Positions 36,327 to 46,010 of a DNA stretch of 64,000 bases are shown here, piece after piece (position 1 is the first letter of the stretch; the number at the start of each line of letters is the position of its first letter). Source of the stretch: RFXV01 sp038150465 (lineage in GTDB: Bacteria > Bacteroidota > Bacteroidia > Flavobacteriales > Schleiferiaceae); the NCBI GenBank assembly GCA_038150465.1, contig JAYOTP010000004.1:43769-107768 (forward strand), read 5' to 3'. The position numbers and the translations under genes are program-made. Under the pieces are notes generated by a model that was not told where the DNA came from, made no database searches, and was given only the letters and a program-made list of their open reading frames with translations.

Positions 36327-36357
36327 ATTGGATAAGTAGGAAATAGAATTATTTTTG
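36327..36357 (+). promoter_or_regulatory. Promoter of the sulfate permease-cysCDN operon
   Basis: ATTG (36327-36330), 19 bases, then TATTTTTG (36350-36357): a full match to the Bacteroidota TTG-N19-TAnnTTTG promoter. The ATG at 36373 lies 15 bases past the -7 element, so the leader should be about ten bases. Confidence 0.7.
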
Positions 36358-36372
36358 CCCGCAGAATTTGTG

Positions 36373-38181
36373 ATGGAGACGCAACAGATCTACTTGCTCG
36401 TTATTCTTCTATTGGTCATCGCTGCCTTGGTGATCGATAAAGCCCGGCCGGCCCATGTCTTCACTGTGGGCGTGGTTTTGCTGGTGTTTGGCGGAGTGGT
36501 TTCCAGCGAGCTGTTCATCGAGAGCATGACCAACCATGCCATCCTCAGCATTTTCCTTCTGATCATTCTCACTGCAGGCATCAATGAGCATTTCCCACTG
36601 GAGCGCTATCTGGACAGGCTCTTTGGCAATCGGGAGCGCCCCACCTGGTTCCTGTTGAAGATGGGTGGTTTCGTAACGGCCCTTTCATCGGTCATGAACA
36701 ACACGCCCGTAGTGGCCCTGATGATGCCCTATGTCCGCAACTGGTCCATAAAGAATGGTGTGAGTCCATCGCGTTTGATGATGCCTCTTTCCTTCTTTGC
36801 CATTTCCGGCGGAATGATCACCCTGATCGGCACTTCCACGAATCTCGTACTGGCTGGATTGGTCCATCAGCATACAGATCTGGTCCTTTCCTTTTCTGAT
36901 TTCCTCATCCCGGGCAGTATGGTCGCAATTCTGACCCTGCTTTTTATGTCGGGTTACGGGTATCGGTTGCTGCCCGATCAGAAGGACCTCTTGCACAAGT
37001 TTTCGGAGGATACACGGCAGTATTTGGTGGAAACTGTTATTCCCGAGGGATCGCCGCTGATCGGGAAGAACATCGAGGAGGCGGGTCTGCGGAATCTAGC
37101 AGGTGTGTATCTCGCCGAGATCATTCGCACCAATGGTCGGGTGGTCACGGCGGCGAAGCCCAATGAGATCATACGTGAGGGCGATCTGCTCTTTTTTGCG
37201 GGCGATACCCAGGAGGTCATGGGACTCATCCGGCAACAAGAGGGCCTGGAGCTCAGCAAGAAGAGGAAACTCAATATTTCAGAAGAATTCGGAATGGTGG
37301 AGGCCATTGTCACCTATAATTCCCTCCTCGCTGGAAAGACGGTCAAGGAATTCGGTTTCAGGGAATACTACGACGGGGCGATCATCGGTATCCATCGAAA
37401 CGGCGATAAGATCCGGGGAAAGATCGGAGAGACCCGTTTGGAGACGGGAGATCTTTTGCTGATCAGCTCGGGTGCTGATTTTCAAAAAAGAGCAGGGCAG
37501 GACAAGAATTTGCTGCTGATCTCCGAGCAGAAAAAAGGCGAGCACATCTCCTCTGCACGCCGCGGTCTCTTTTTGGCCGGTGTGCTCGTATTGGTTTTGT
37601 CCGTACTCCTTCCTGCATCGCTGTTGGGCATGGATAAGCCCGGTGGACTACTTCGGCTGCACGAGGCCCTTTTTCTGATGTGCGGTCTGCAATTCGCTCT
37701 GGGTATGATGGACAGTGAGGGCATCAAGAAGAATGTCAGCCTGGACCTTCTGATGATCCTTGCATCGGCTCTGACCTTTGGTTCGGCGCTGCTCGATTCA
37801 GGAACGGCCGAGGTCATTGCGCAGGGATTCATTCATCTCTCCGACGGTCTGGGCGGCATGCAGATCGGTTTGGCCCTATTTCTTTTGACCTTCCTGCTCA
37901 CATCGTTTGTCACGAACATAGCCGCGGTTTCTGTGGTCTTTCCGATCGCTTTGGTGATCAGTCAGGACATGGGTATGAGCCCCCTTCCGTTCATTATGAT
38001 CACTGCTTTTGGTGCAAGTGCCTGCTTTCTGACGCCAATGGGCTACCAGACCAATCTGATGGTGTACGGACCCGGCGGATATCGTTTTCGGGATTTTCTG
38101 CGCGCAGGATTTCCCCTGACGCTGCTCTATGGAGCGGCTGTATTGACTTTCTTCGGATGGAAATATCAACTCAACTGGTAA
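36373..38181 (+). CDS. SLC13/DASS-type permease with two TrkA-C domains, probable sulfate transporter
   Basis: A 602-residue protein. Membrane helices at about 5-200 and 400-600 carry the SLC13 motifs (SVMNNTPVVALMMP and, in the second half, FVTNIAAVSVVFPIAL). A soluble insert at about 215-385 holds two TrkA-C (RCK-C) domains: VIPEGSPLIGKNIEEAG and NSLLAGKTVKEFG. Proteins of this build in front of cysC/cysD are sulfate importers. The start ATG 36373 sits just after the promoter; the TTG at 36355 falls inside the -7 element. The next gene starts directly after its stop. Confidence 0.9.
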   Translation: METQQIYLLVILLLVIAALVIDKARPAHVFTVGVVLLVFGGVVSSELFIESMTNHAILSIFLLIILTAGINEHFPLERYLDRLFGNRERPTWFLLKMGGFVTALSSVMNNTPVVALMMPYVRNWSIKNGVSPSRLMMPLSFFAISGGMITLIGTSTNLVLAGLVHQHTDLVLSFSDFLIPGSMVAILTLLFMSGYGYRLLPDQKDLLHKFSEDTRQYLVETVIPEGSPLIGKNIEEAGLRNLAGVYLAEIIRTNGRVVTAAKPNEIIREGDLLFFAGDTQEVMGLIRQQEGLELSKKRKLNISEEFGMVEAIVTYNSLLAGKTVKEFGFREYYDGAIIGIHRNGDKIRGKIGETRLETGDLLLISSGADFQKRAGQDKNLLLISEQKKGEHISSARRGLFLAGVLVLVLSVLLPASLLGMDKPGGLLRLHEALFLMCGLQFALGMMDSEGIKKNVSLDLLMILASALTFGSALLDSGTAEVIAQGFIHLSDGLGGMQIGLALFLLTFLLTSFVTNIAAVSVVFPIALVISQDMGMSPLPFIMITAFGASACFLTPMGYQTNLMVYGPGGYRFRDFLRAGFPLTLLYGAAVLTFFGWKYQLNW

Positions 38182-38781
38182 ATGGAAAAAGAGAAACTGC
38201 ATATCATCCCACATGACCATGCGATCGACCGGTCGGATCGAGAACGACTGTTGGCCCAAAAAGCCCAATTGATCTGGTTTGTTGGACTCAGTGGATCAGG
38301 GAAATCCACCCTGGCCAGCCGTGTGGAACAGGAGCTGCATCAGATGGGGCGCCTGACCTACATTCTCGATGGAGACAATGTCCGCAGCGGATTGAACAAG
38401 GATCTGGATTTCAGCGAAGCCAGTCGAGTAGAGAACATCCGCCGGATAGGAGAGGTCAGCAAGCTGATGGTGGATGCGGGTCTGGTGGTGATCACCGCTT
38501 TCATTTCGCCTTTCCGCTCCGACCGTGAGACCATTCGCGAATTGGTGGGTGCGGATCGCTTTGTGGAGGTCCATGTGGACTGCCCGATCGAAGAGTGCGA
38601 GAAAAGGGATGTCAAGGGACTTTATGCCAAAGCCAGGCAGGGTCTTATCTCCAATTTCACCGGCATCAGTTCGCCTTTTGAGGCACCGGAACAACCGGAG
38701 GTGCGCGTGCAGACCCATTTGAACGATATAGACGAGTGTACAAATACGATCATCAATTACCTTAAAAACCAAGACGCATGA
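38182..38781 (+). CDS. cysC: Adenylylsulfate kinase
   Basis: A 199-residue kinase that phosphorylates APS to PAPS. The P-loop GLSGSGKST is near residue 38, followed by DGDNVRSGLNKDLDFS, the lid SPFRSDRETIR and the KGLYAKARQG/TGISSPFEAPEQPE region of the APS site. All elements for activity are present. The ATG directly follows the permease stop and the stop overlaps cysD by ATGA, so this is an operon with tight translational coupling. A stand-alone cysC, rather than one fused to cysN, is typical of Bacteroidota sulfate activation. Confidence 0.96.
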   Translation: MEKEKLHIIPHDHAIDRSDRERLLAQKAQLIWFVGLSGSGKSTLASRVEQELHQMGRLTYILDGDNVRSGLNKDLDFSEASRVENIRRIGEVSKLMVDAGLVVITAFISPFRSDRETIRELVGADRFVEVHVDCPIEECEKRDVKGLYAKARQGLISNFTGISSPFEAPEQPEVRVQTHLNDIDECTNTIINYLKNQDA

Positions 38782-39683
38782 GCAGCTATCACCTCACGCA
38801 TTTGCGGGAACTGGAGGCCGAATCGATCTATGTGATCCGAGAGGTCTATGCCCAGTTCGACAATCCGGCCATTCTCTTTTCCGGCGGAAAGGATTCCATC
38901 GTGGTCACGCATCTGGCCCGAAAGGCCTTTGCACCGGCACGGATCCCTTTTCCCCTGGTGCATATTGACACCGGACACAATTTTCCTGAAACCATGCAAT
39001 TCCGCGACGACCTGATGGAGCGCATCGGTGCCAAGCTTGTTGTTGGAAGTGTGCAGCAAAGCATCGACCAGGGGCGGGTCAAGGAGGAGTCCGGCATCAA
39101 TGCCAGCAGGAACGCCCTACAGACCACCACGCTTTTGGACACCATCGAGAAGAACAAATTCGATGCGGCCATGGGCGGAGCGCGACGGGACGAAGAAAAG
39201 GCCCGGGCAAAGGAGCGTTTCTTCAGTCACCGGGACGATTTTGGACAGTGGGACCCTAAGAATCAACGCCCTGAGCTCTGGAATATATTCAACGGCAAAA
39301 AGAACATGGGTGAGCACTTTCGGGTGTTCCCGATCTCCAATTGGACGGAGATGGATGTCTGGCAGTACATCTTGATGGAGAACATCGAGATCCCCAGCCT
39401 GTACATCGCGCATGAGCGGGATGTGATCTGGAGGGATGGCAGTTGGCTGCCCATGTCGGACTTCATCAATCTGCGGCCCGACGAAAAGGTCGAGCGCAAG
39501 AAAGTTCGCTTCCGTACGTTGGGCGACATCACCATCACCGGTGGAGTGGAGTCCGATGCGGATTCATTGGAAAAGATCATCGAGGAAGTGGCGGCATCGC
39601 GCAATACCGAGCGCGGCATGCGGGCCGACGACAAGCGAAGCGAGACCTCGATGGAAGACAGAAAGAAACAAGGCTATTTCTAA
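38778..39683 (+). CDS. cysD: Sulfate adenylyltransferase subunit 2 (small subunit)
   Basis: A 301-residue ATP-pyrophosphatase-type protein. The PP-loop SGGKDSIVV is near residue 36, with IDTGHNFPETMQFRDDL and the GGARRDEEKARAKER substrate block. It makes APS from ATP and sulfate together with CysN, whose GTPase drives the reaction. Overlaps cysC and precedes cysN by 18 bases. Its length matches the family. Confidence 0.96.
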   Translation: MSSYHLTHLRELEAESIYVIREVYAQFDNPAILFSGGKDSIVVTHLARKAFAPARIPFPLVHIDTGHNFPETMQFRDDLMERIGAKLVVGSVQQSIDQGRVKEESGINASRNALQTTTLLDTIEKNKFDAAMGGARRDEEKARAKERFFSHRDDFGQWDPKNQRPELWNIFNGKKNMGEHFRVFPISNWTEMDVWQYILMENIEIPSLYIAHERDVIWRDGSWLPMSDFINLRPDEKVERKKVRFRTLGDITITGGVESDADSLEKIIEEVAASRNTERGMRADDKRSETSMEDRKKQGYF

Positions 39684-39701
39684 CCAAAAAAGAAAAAAGA
39701 C

Positions 39702-40964
39702 ATGTCAGACGGTTATTTAGATATGGAACTGCTCCGCTTTACCACGGCGGGCAGTGTGGACGACGGAAAGAGCACACTTATTGGACGTTTGCTCTACGAT
39801 TCAAAGTCCATTTTTGAGGATCAGATCGAACAGGTGAAGGCCACTTCAGAGCGAAAGGGTCTGGAGCATGTGGATCTGAGCCTGCTCACAGACGGATTGA
39901 GGGACGAGCGGGAACAAGGGATCACGATCGATGTGGCCTATCGCTACTTCGCGACCCCAAAGAGAAAGTTCATCATTGCCGACACTCCAGGCCACATCCA
40001 GTACACCCGGAATATGGTCACGGGCGCATCCACAGCCAACCTGGCGCTCATTTTGGTGGATGCCCGGAACGGTGTGATCGAACAGACACGGAGGCACAGC
40101 TACATCGCAAGTCTTCTGCAGATCCCGCACCTGATCGTATGCATCAACAAAATGGATCTGGTCGACTATAAGGAGGAGGCCTTCACCAAGATCGTGAGCG
40201 ATTACGAGGATTTTGCATCGAAACTGGACGTGAACGACATCCGTTTCATTCCCATCAGCGCCTTGCACGGAGACAATGTGGTGGAACGCTCGGATAAAAT
40301 GGACTGGTACGATGGATCCACCTTGCTCTACAGCTTGGAGACCATCCACATCGGTTCGGACCAGAACCACATCGATGCCCGTTTCCCAGTGCAGACCGTG
40401 ATCCGCCCGCACAGCGATGAATACCATGACTATCGGGGCTATGCCGGCCGAGTGGCCGGAGGTATTTTCCGCCCTGGTGACGAAGTGATCGTTCAGCCTT
40501 CCGGTTTCAAATCGAAGATCCGCTCGGTCGACACCTTGGACGGTCCCATTGAACAGGCATTTCCACCTATGTCGGTGACCTTGACCCTCGAGGACGATAT
40601 CGATGTCAGTCGGGGAGATATGATCGTTCGCGAGAACAATCCGCCACGGACTTCACAGGATCTGGAGGTGATGCTTTGCTGGCTGAATGAAAGCCCCATG
40701 CTCACAGGCGGTAAATATGTGCTGCGCCATACATCAAGCGAGTGCCGCGCCATGATCAAAGAGGTGGTTTACAAGATGAATATCAGCGATCTGACGCGCA
40801 ATATGGACGACAAGACCGCAGGCATGAACGATATCGTCAAGGTGCACCTGCGGACCACCAAGCCCATTATCAACGATCCCTACCGGAGGAACCGCCAAAC
40901 GGGCAGCATCATATTGGTGGATGAAACGACCAACGAGACCGTAGCAGCCGGAATGATCGTCTGA
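39702..40964 (+). CDS. cysN: Sulfate adenylyltransferase subunit 1 (GTPase subunit)
   Basis: A 420-residue EF-Tu-like GTPase. G1 is GSVDDGKST (about residue 16), G3 DTPGH, G4 NKMD, followed by two beta-barrel domains ending RRNRQTGSIILVDE. It lacks the CysC fusion found in some bacteria, in line with the separate cysC upstream, and is shorter than the enterobacterial form at its C-terminus, as usual in this phylum. It ends the operon, 24 bases before a strong terminator. No cysH, cysQ or sulfite reductase gene follows. Confidence 0.96.
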   Translation: MSDGYLDMELLRFTTAGSVDDGKSTLIGRLLYDSKSIFEDQIEQVKATSERKGLEHVDLSLLTDGLRDEREQGITIDVAYRYFATPKRKFIIADTPGHIQYTRNMVTGASTANLALILVDARNGVIEQTRRHSYIASLLQIPHLIVCINKMDLVDYKEEAFTKIVSDYEDFASKLDVNDIRFIPISALHGDNVVERSDKMDWYDGSTLLYSLETIHIGSDQNHIDARFPVQTVIRPHSDEYHDYRGYAGRVAGGIFRPGDEVIVQPSGFKSKIRSVDTLDGPIEQAFPPMSVTLTLEDDIDVSRGDMIVRENNPPRTSQDLEVMLCWLNESPMLTGGKYVLRHTSSECRAMIKEVVYKMNISDLTRNMDDKTAGMNDIVKVHLRTTKPIINDPYRRNRQTGSIILVDETTNETVAAGMIV

Positions 40965-40985
40965 TCGGACCCTCTGCTCATTTAT

Positions 40986-41897
40986 TCAGCCCCGCCCGAG
41001 CGGGGCTTTTTTATGGAACTCGAAACGCCTTTCCCATTTTACCTCTGCTCTACAGGGCACTTGGACGTTCACAAAGAGTTCGGGGCTGATCACATGCCCC
41101 CAGGCCCATAAATGGATGCCTGTCAAGGGCCTGTCTACAGATTCGGTGAGTACCCAGTCGATCGCTTCGTGGCTGAGTTGCCAGGAAGGTGCTGAAAGGG
41201 AACCTGTTCCAAGACTCTTCAGGAAAATGGGCTGCTCGAGTGGCTTTCGAAATGCGATGTGGCGGTCGCCGATCGAAACGGCATTGAGTTCATCCACATA
41301 TTCGGTCAGGGAAGAGATGTCGATGGAATGGGGGAGGTCGACGCGGTAGGCAGGCCCGATGGGATGACCGTCGAAGGCGAGGAAATTGTGCACATATTCC
41401 TGGACACGTAGGACCTTTGAACCGAGATTCTGGAGTCGGTATCCAATAGAAAAGCCCTTGTCTGTCAGGACGATGTGTTTTTCCAACACGCATGCGTAGC
41501 CCAGCACTTCAGGACTTTTGCTCCTGATCCACACTTCTTCCTGAGTGTGGCTTAAGGAGAATTCACTGGCCATGCATGAATGTCTTTTAAGGAAATCATA
41601 GGTCGCTTCCTCTTTTTGCAAGGCACCCACACCGATCTTGAGGAATCTTTCACCCAGCTCGGCTTCGTCAAAACCCGGAGGGTGCTGCATGTCGAATTCA
41701 TTCATGAAGCCAACACCCAGATCGCTGCGCATTCTGTCCACTGGCCATTCCTGACTGCAGACGGATATGCCGTCCATGGTGCATTTCAGGATCTTTCCCG
41801 TTTGATCGAAGCGGGTTCCGTTGTAACCGATCCCGGGCCGCTGCAGTTGCAGTTCCACGCTATGGTTGCGCAGGGTCAGCGTTTGCTCTGAATTCAA
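40986..41897 (-). CDS. Galactose-mutarotase-like (aldose 1-epimerase-like) protein
   Basis: A 303-residue soluble protein without signal peptide. The N-terminal stretch GYNGTRFDQTGKI and the block GFDEAELGERFLKIGVGALQK recall a family of mutarotase-fold proteins whose members carry YxGTRFDWSG and FLKIGVG. The all-beta pattern (VWIRSKSP, GYRLQNLGSKVLRVQEYVHNF) agrees. A sugar-epimerising role is possible, but the substrate is unknown and the usual catalytic pair cannot be assigned with confidence. Its last residues (KKAPLGRG) come from the terminator hairpin of the opposing cys operon. Confidence 0.65.
   Translation of the reverse strand: MNSEQTLTLRNHSVELQLQRPGIGYNGTRFDQTGKILKCTMDGISVCSQEWPVDRMRSDLGVGFMNEFDMQHPPGFDEAELGERFLKIGVGALQKEEATYDFLKRHSCMASEFSLSHTQEEVWIRSKSPEVLGYACVLEKHIVLTDKGFSIGYRLQNLGSKVLRVQEYVHNFLAFDGHPIGPAYRVDLPHSIDISSLTEYVDELNAVSIGDRHIAFRKPLEQPIFLKSLGTGSLSAPSWQLSHEAIDWVLTESVDRPLTGIHLWAWGHVISPELFVNVQVPCRAEVKWERRFEFHKKAPLGRG
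40988..41012 (+). terminator. Rho-independent terminator after cysN, inside the end of the convergent gene
   Basis: An 8-bp GC stem (AGCCCCGC / GCGGGGCT) with a CCGA loop and six T. The stop codon of the opposing mutarotase-like gene is at 40986-40988, so the hairpin encodes the last codons of that gene. Confidence 0.9.
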
Positions 41898-41940
41898 GGG
41901 CAGAGGAGCAAGCGTTCTCTCTTCTTTAGGGCCTTAAGGA

Positions 41941-43839
41941 TCAAAGTGCTCCTGCTTTGATGGTTTCTACCACGCCTGGGTCGAGCAGGGTAGAGGTGTC
42001 GCCCAGTGAACTTGCCTCGCCTTCAGCGATCTTTCTCAAGATGCGCCGCATGATCTTTCCCGAACGCGTCTTGGGCAGGCCAGGTACGAACTGGATCTTG
42101 TCGGGCCGAGCGATCTTTCCGATCTCCCGAACCACAGATTCCACAAGGGAGGCTTCCATGGCGCCGCCTGCATCCATTGGGTCTTTCAGAATGACATAGG
42201 CATAGATGCCCTGTCCCTTGATGTCGTGTGGATAGCCCACGACAGCAGATTCTGCCACTCTCTGGTCCTGGTTCAAAGCGTTCTCGATCTCTGCTGTCCC
42301 GAACCGATGCCCCGATACGTTGATCACATCGTCCACCCGTCCGATGATGCGGTACAAGCCATTGGCGTCTCGTTTGGCGCCGTCTCCGGTGAAATAATGC
42401 CCTGGGTAATTACTGAAGTAGGTGTTCTTACAGCGCTCATGGTCGCCATAGGTCGTTCTCAGCATGCTCGGCCAGGGGAACTTCACGCAGAGATAGCCCT
42501 CGACCTCATTTTCCAGGATCTCTTTCCCTTCCTGATCGAGAAGGACCGTTTGGATCCCGGGCAAGGGGAGGCCGGCATGGCTGGCCTTCATGGGCGAATG
42601 AGGGCCCAGTCCGCTGATCATGATACCGCCTGTTTCGGTTTGCCACCATGTGTCTACCACCGGGCATCGTCCTTTTCCCACCTTGTCGTGGTACCACTGC
42701 CAGGCTTCTTCATTGATCGGCTCACCGACCGAGCCGATCACTTTAAGGCTGTCCAGTCGGGCTTTTTCCACGTGCGCATCTCCCTGAGCCATCAGGGCAC
42801 GGATCGCCGTCGGTGCGGTGTAGAATTGATCGACCTTGTATTTGTCGCAGATCTCCCAGAATCGTCCCGCATCCGGATAGGTGGGCACCCCTTCGAACAT
42901 CATGGTGGTCGCAGCATTCAAAAGCGGTCCATAAAGGATATACGAATGCCCTGTGATCCACCCGATGTCCGCAGAGCACCAATAGACGTCTCCGGCTGCA
43001 TACTGAAATACATTCTGAAAAGAATAGGCCGCATAGACCATGTATCCGCCACAGCTGTGGACCACGCCTTTGGGCTTCCCGGTGGAACCTGATGTGTAGA
43101 GGATGAAGAGCATATCTTCTGAATCCATCGGTTCTGCCGGGCAATTGGATGACACTGTCTGGATTTCATCTGCCAAAAAGCGATCCCTTTCCGCCTTCAT
43201 GGACACATCCTCCTCAGTTCGTCTGGAAACCAGCACAGTGTGTACGCTGGGACAATGCTCAAGCGCTTCGTCTACGATCGCTTTGACCGGGAGTTTCTTG
43301 TTTCCCCTGTACATGCCGTCGGAAGTGAGTACCGCACTGGCCTGAGCATCGTTTATGCGGTCGGCCAATGCCTGGGCAGAAAATCCGGCAAATACAATGC
43401 TGTGCACGGCACCAATGCGGGCACAAGCCAGCGCGGCGATCGCCAGATCGGGGATCATGGGCAGATAGATGGCCACCCGATCTCCTTTTTTCACTCCGTT
43501 CTTCTTGAGCACATTGGCGTACCGACAAACCTCCTCGTGCAGTTGGCCATAGGTGAATTGAATCGAATCCTCTGAAGGCTCATTGGGTTCCCAGATCAGA
43601 GCCAGCTCGTCCGATCTTTCCTCAAGATGCCTGTCCAGACAGTTTTCTGTGATGTTCAGTTTTGCATCATTGAACCATCGAACGTCTGGTCCATCGAAAT
43701 CCCAGGACAATACGGAATCCCATTTTTTCATCCATTGAAAATGCTCCGCGATCTCTGCCCAGAAAGCTTCGGGATCTTTGGTGCTTTTTCGGTAGGCCGC
43801 TGCATAATCCTCGGGACTTTTGATGTAGTAGTGACTCAT
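41941..43839 (-). CDS. acsA: Acetyl-coenzyme A synthetase
   Basis: A 632-residue AMP-forming ligase that makes acetyl-CoA from acetate, ATP and CoA. Core motifs are present: A3 YTSGSTGKPKGVVHS, GWITGHSYILYGPL, DTWWQTETGGIM (acetate site and adenine binding), YFTGDGA, and the catalytic lysine in KTRSGKIMRR near the end, the usual target of acetylation. It lies downstream of an ActP-like symporter gene on the same strand (74-base gap), together forming an acetate uptake and activation unit. Confidence 0.96.
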   Translation of the reverse strand: MSHYYIKSPEDYAAAYRKSTKDPEAFWAEIAEHFQWMKKWDSVLSWDFDGPDVRWFNDAKLNITENCLDRHLEERSDELALIWEPNEPSEDSIQFTYGQLHEEVCRYANVLKKNGVKKGDRVAIYLPMIPDLAIAALACARIGAVHSIVFAGFSAQALADRINDAQASAVLTSDGMYRGNKKLPVKAIVDEALEHCPSVHTVLVSRRTEEDVSMKAERDRFLADEIQTVSSNCPAEPMDSEDMLFILYTSGSTGKPKGVVHSCGGYMVYAAYSFQNVFQYAAGDVYWCSADIGWITGHSYILYGPLLNAATTMMFEGVPTYPDAGRFWEICDKYKVDQFYTAPTAIRALMAQGDAHVEKARLDSLKVIGSVGEPINEEAWQWYHDKVGKGRCPVVDTWWQTETGGIMISGLGPHSPMKASHAGLPLPGIQTVLLDQEGKEILENEVEGYLCVKFPWPSMLRTTYGDHERCKNTYFSNYPGHYFTGDGAKRDANGLYRIIGRVDDVINVSGHRFGTAEIENALNQDQRVAESAVVGYPHDIKGQGIYAYVILKDPMDAGGAMEASLVESVVREIGKIARPDKIQFVPGLPKTRSGKIMRRILRKIAEGEASSLGDTSTLLDPGVVETIKAGAL

Positions 43840-43884
43840 AAGACGAATGCGTTCAGATCAGTTTGGGAATAAAACTGTGTGGTT

Positions 43885-43892
43885 CGAAGATA
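43885..43892 (-). promoter_or_regulatory. Candidate -7 element for acsA
   Basis: TATCTTCG on the minus strand, 45 bases before the acsA ATG, lies in the 74-base gap after the symporter gene. It suggests acsA can be transcribed on its own. Confidence 0.3.
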
Positions 43893-43913
43893 CATTCCCA
43901 CAGATTCAGTTCA

Positions 43914-45635
43914 TCAGTGGTCCAGTGCCTGTCCTGCGCCTTTTGGGATCCGGATATGCTCCACCAGATCTGAGATATGCTCTGGAGGCGATGGAGTGAA
44001 ACGAGAGACGCTGAAGGCCACTACAAAGTTGAGGAGCGTTCCAAACAGACCGAAGCCCTCAGGAGAAATACCGAGCCAGAAAGCTTCCGGGCCGCCGCCG
44101 CCAAAAAGACCGAATTTGAATTTGAGGATGTAGAACAGGGTCAGCCCCAATCCTGCGATCATGCCAGAGATCGCGCCTTCCTTGTTCATTTTTTTGGAAA
44201 ATATGCCCATCAGGAGCGCGGGGAAAAAGGAAGCTGAAGCCAGGCCAAAGGCCAAAGCCACAACAGCCGCAACATAGTCCGGTGGATGGATGCCAAAATA
44301 ACCGGCGAGGATGACCGCTCCCACAGCAGCTGCCCGAGCTGCGATCAGTTCACCTTTCTCCGAAATAGCTGGGTTGATCTGCATCTTGATCAGATCGTGG
44401 GAGATGGAAGTAGAGATCACCAATAGAAGGCCCGCAGCCGTGCTGAGTGCCGCCGCCAGTCCGCCAGCCGCTACCAGACCAATGACCCAATTGGGCAGTT
44501 GGGCGATCTCGGGGTTTGCCAGGACCATGATGTCTTTGTCGATCGTCAGTTCATTTTGGCCGGCATCCCGGGCATATTGCACCCTGCCGTCCGAATTTTT
44601 GTCCTCGATGGCGATCAGTCCTGTTTCCTGCCAGTTGCTCACCCACTGCGGAAGTTCCTTGACTTCTTTGTTCTGAATGCTTTCGAGCATGTTGTACATC
44701 CCAAAGGCAGCGACTGCCGGTGCCGTGGTGTACAAGATGGCAATGAACGCCAGGGCATAGCCCGCCGACTTCCGCGCATCCCTGACCCTGGGTACGGTAA
44801 AGAAGCGAACGATCACGTGGGGAAGACCAGCTGTTCCCAGCATCAGTGCCGCCGTGATACAAAAGATGTCGATGGTGGATCGGCTGCCTTCGGTGTAGGC
44901 GGAGAATCCCAATTCGGTCAGAACGCCATCCAGTCGATCCAGCAGGTATGCGCCGTCCGCTACTTTTCCTCCGAATCCGATCTGCGGAATGGGTGAATCC
45001 ACCAGCATCATACTCAGAAAGATGGCGGGCACCATGAAAGCGAAGATCAATACACAGAACTGAGCCACCTGGGTGTAGGTGATGCCTTTCATCCCCCCGA
45101 TCACTGCATAGAAGAATACGACGACCATACCGATGACCACTCCTTTTCCCGTGTTGTCCAGGCCGAATATTTCGATCGAACTGAGCAGGGGCTCCAGATA
45201 TCTCCCAAAGACGACACCCACGCCGCGCATCTGACCGGCTACGTAGGTGAATGAGACAAAAAGGGCAGCGACCACCGCCACCGTTCGGGCCGTATTGGAG
45301 TAGTAGCGGTCACCGATGAAAGCAGGCACTGTGAATTTTCCAAATTTCCGCAGGTAGGGGGCGAGCAGAAGGGCCAGTAGGACATATCCACCCGTCCAGC
45401 CCATCAGATAGACCGAACCGTCGTAACCGCTGAAGGAGATCAGCCCGGCCATGGAAATGAAAGAGGCTGCCGACATCCAATCGGCTGCAGTGGCCATGCC
45501 GTTGGCCAAAGGCGATATACCACCTCCGGCAACATAGAACTCCTTGGTGCTTCCCGCTTTGGACCAGATCGCGATCCCGATGTACAGGGCGAAGGTGATG
45601 CCAACGATCAGATAGGTCCAGCTGAGAATATCCAC
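43914..45635 (-). CDS. Sodium/solute symporter, acetate-type (ActP/VC_2705 subfamily)
   Basis: A 573-residue SSS-family transporter with about thirteen helices. It opens LSWTYLIVGITFALYIGIAIW and has ISPLANGMATAADWMSAASFISMAGLI, the SSF core with the sodium-site region, and TAGLPHVIVRFFTV. A roughly 60-residue loop (QNKEVKELPQWVSN...) inside the transporter is typical of the VC_2705 subgroup. This subgroup pairs with a DUF4212 small protein, encoded 12 bases upstream here, and is commonly linked to acsA, so acetate or a similar short acid is the likely substrate. Confidence 0.92.
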   Translation of the reverse strand: MDILSWTYLIVGITFALYIGIAIWSKAGSTKEFYVAGGGISPLANGMATAADWMSAASFISMAGLISFSGYDGSVYLMGWTGGYVLLALLLAPYLRKFGKFTVPAFIGDRYYSNTARTVAVVAALFVSFTYVAGQMRGVGVVFGRYLEPLLSSIEIFGLDNTGKGVVIGMVVVFFYAVIGGMKGITYTQVAQFCVLIFAFMVPAIFLSMMLVDSPIPQIGFGGKVADGAYLLDRLDGVLTELGFSAYTEGSRSTIDIFCITAALMLGTAGLPHVIVRFFTVPRVRDARKSAGYALAFIAILYTTAPAVAAFGMYNMLESIQNKEVKELPQWVSNWQETGLIAIEDKNSDGRVQYARDAGQNELTIDKDIMVLANPEIAQLPNWVIGLVAAGGLAAALSTAAGLLLVISTSISHDLIKMQINPAISEKGELIAARAAAVGAVILAGYFGIHPPDYVAAVVALAFGLASASFFPALLMGIFSKKMNKEGAISGMIAGLGLTLFYILKFKFGLFGGGGPEAFWLGISPEGFGLFGTLLNFVVAFSVSRFTPSPPEHISDLVEHIRIPKGAGQALDH

Positions 45636-45647
45636 TGCAGTCGTTCT

Positions 45648-45896
45648 TTATTCGTCCAGATCGAATTCCTTGTCCAGGCGGTTCATTCTCTGCACATAGA
45701 TGAAGATAAGCGCAATGAAGACGTAGATCGATCCCTGCTGGGCAAACCAGAACCCCAGTTTGAAGCCACCAATGCGGATGGTGTTGAACACATCCACCAG
45801 CAGGATCCCAAAACCAAAACTCACAATGAACCAAATGCTCAACAGGATCTTGAGCAAACGAAGATTCTTCTTCCAGTAGCCTGTACGATCCTTCAT
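45648..45896 (-). CDS. DUF4212 small membrane subunit of the symporter
   Basis: An 82-residue protein with two membrane helices (LLSIWFIVSFGFGILLV and GSIYVFIALIFIYVQRM) joined by a short loop with GFKLGFWFAQQG, the family's conserved block. Such proteins are always found beside VC_2705-type symporters and are thought to be their small subunit. First gene of the acetate operon. Confidence 0.92.
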   Translation of the reverse strand: MKDRTGYWKKNLRLLKILLSIWFIVSFGFGILLVDVFNTIRIGGFKLGFWFAQQGSIYVFIALIFIYVQRMNRLDKEFDLDE

Positions 45897-46010
45897 TGCC
45901 TTAGCTCATGCTTTGCATTCATGCTGCAATTTCGAATCTTCTTTTTTAATCCCCCAAACAATTGGCAATGGATGCCATTAAGGGAGTTACAGAAGATTCA
46001 TCGGGGTGGA

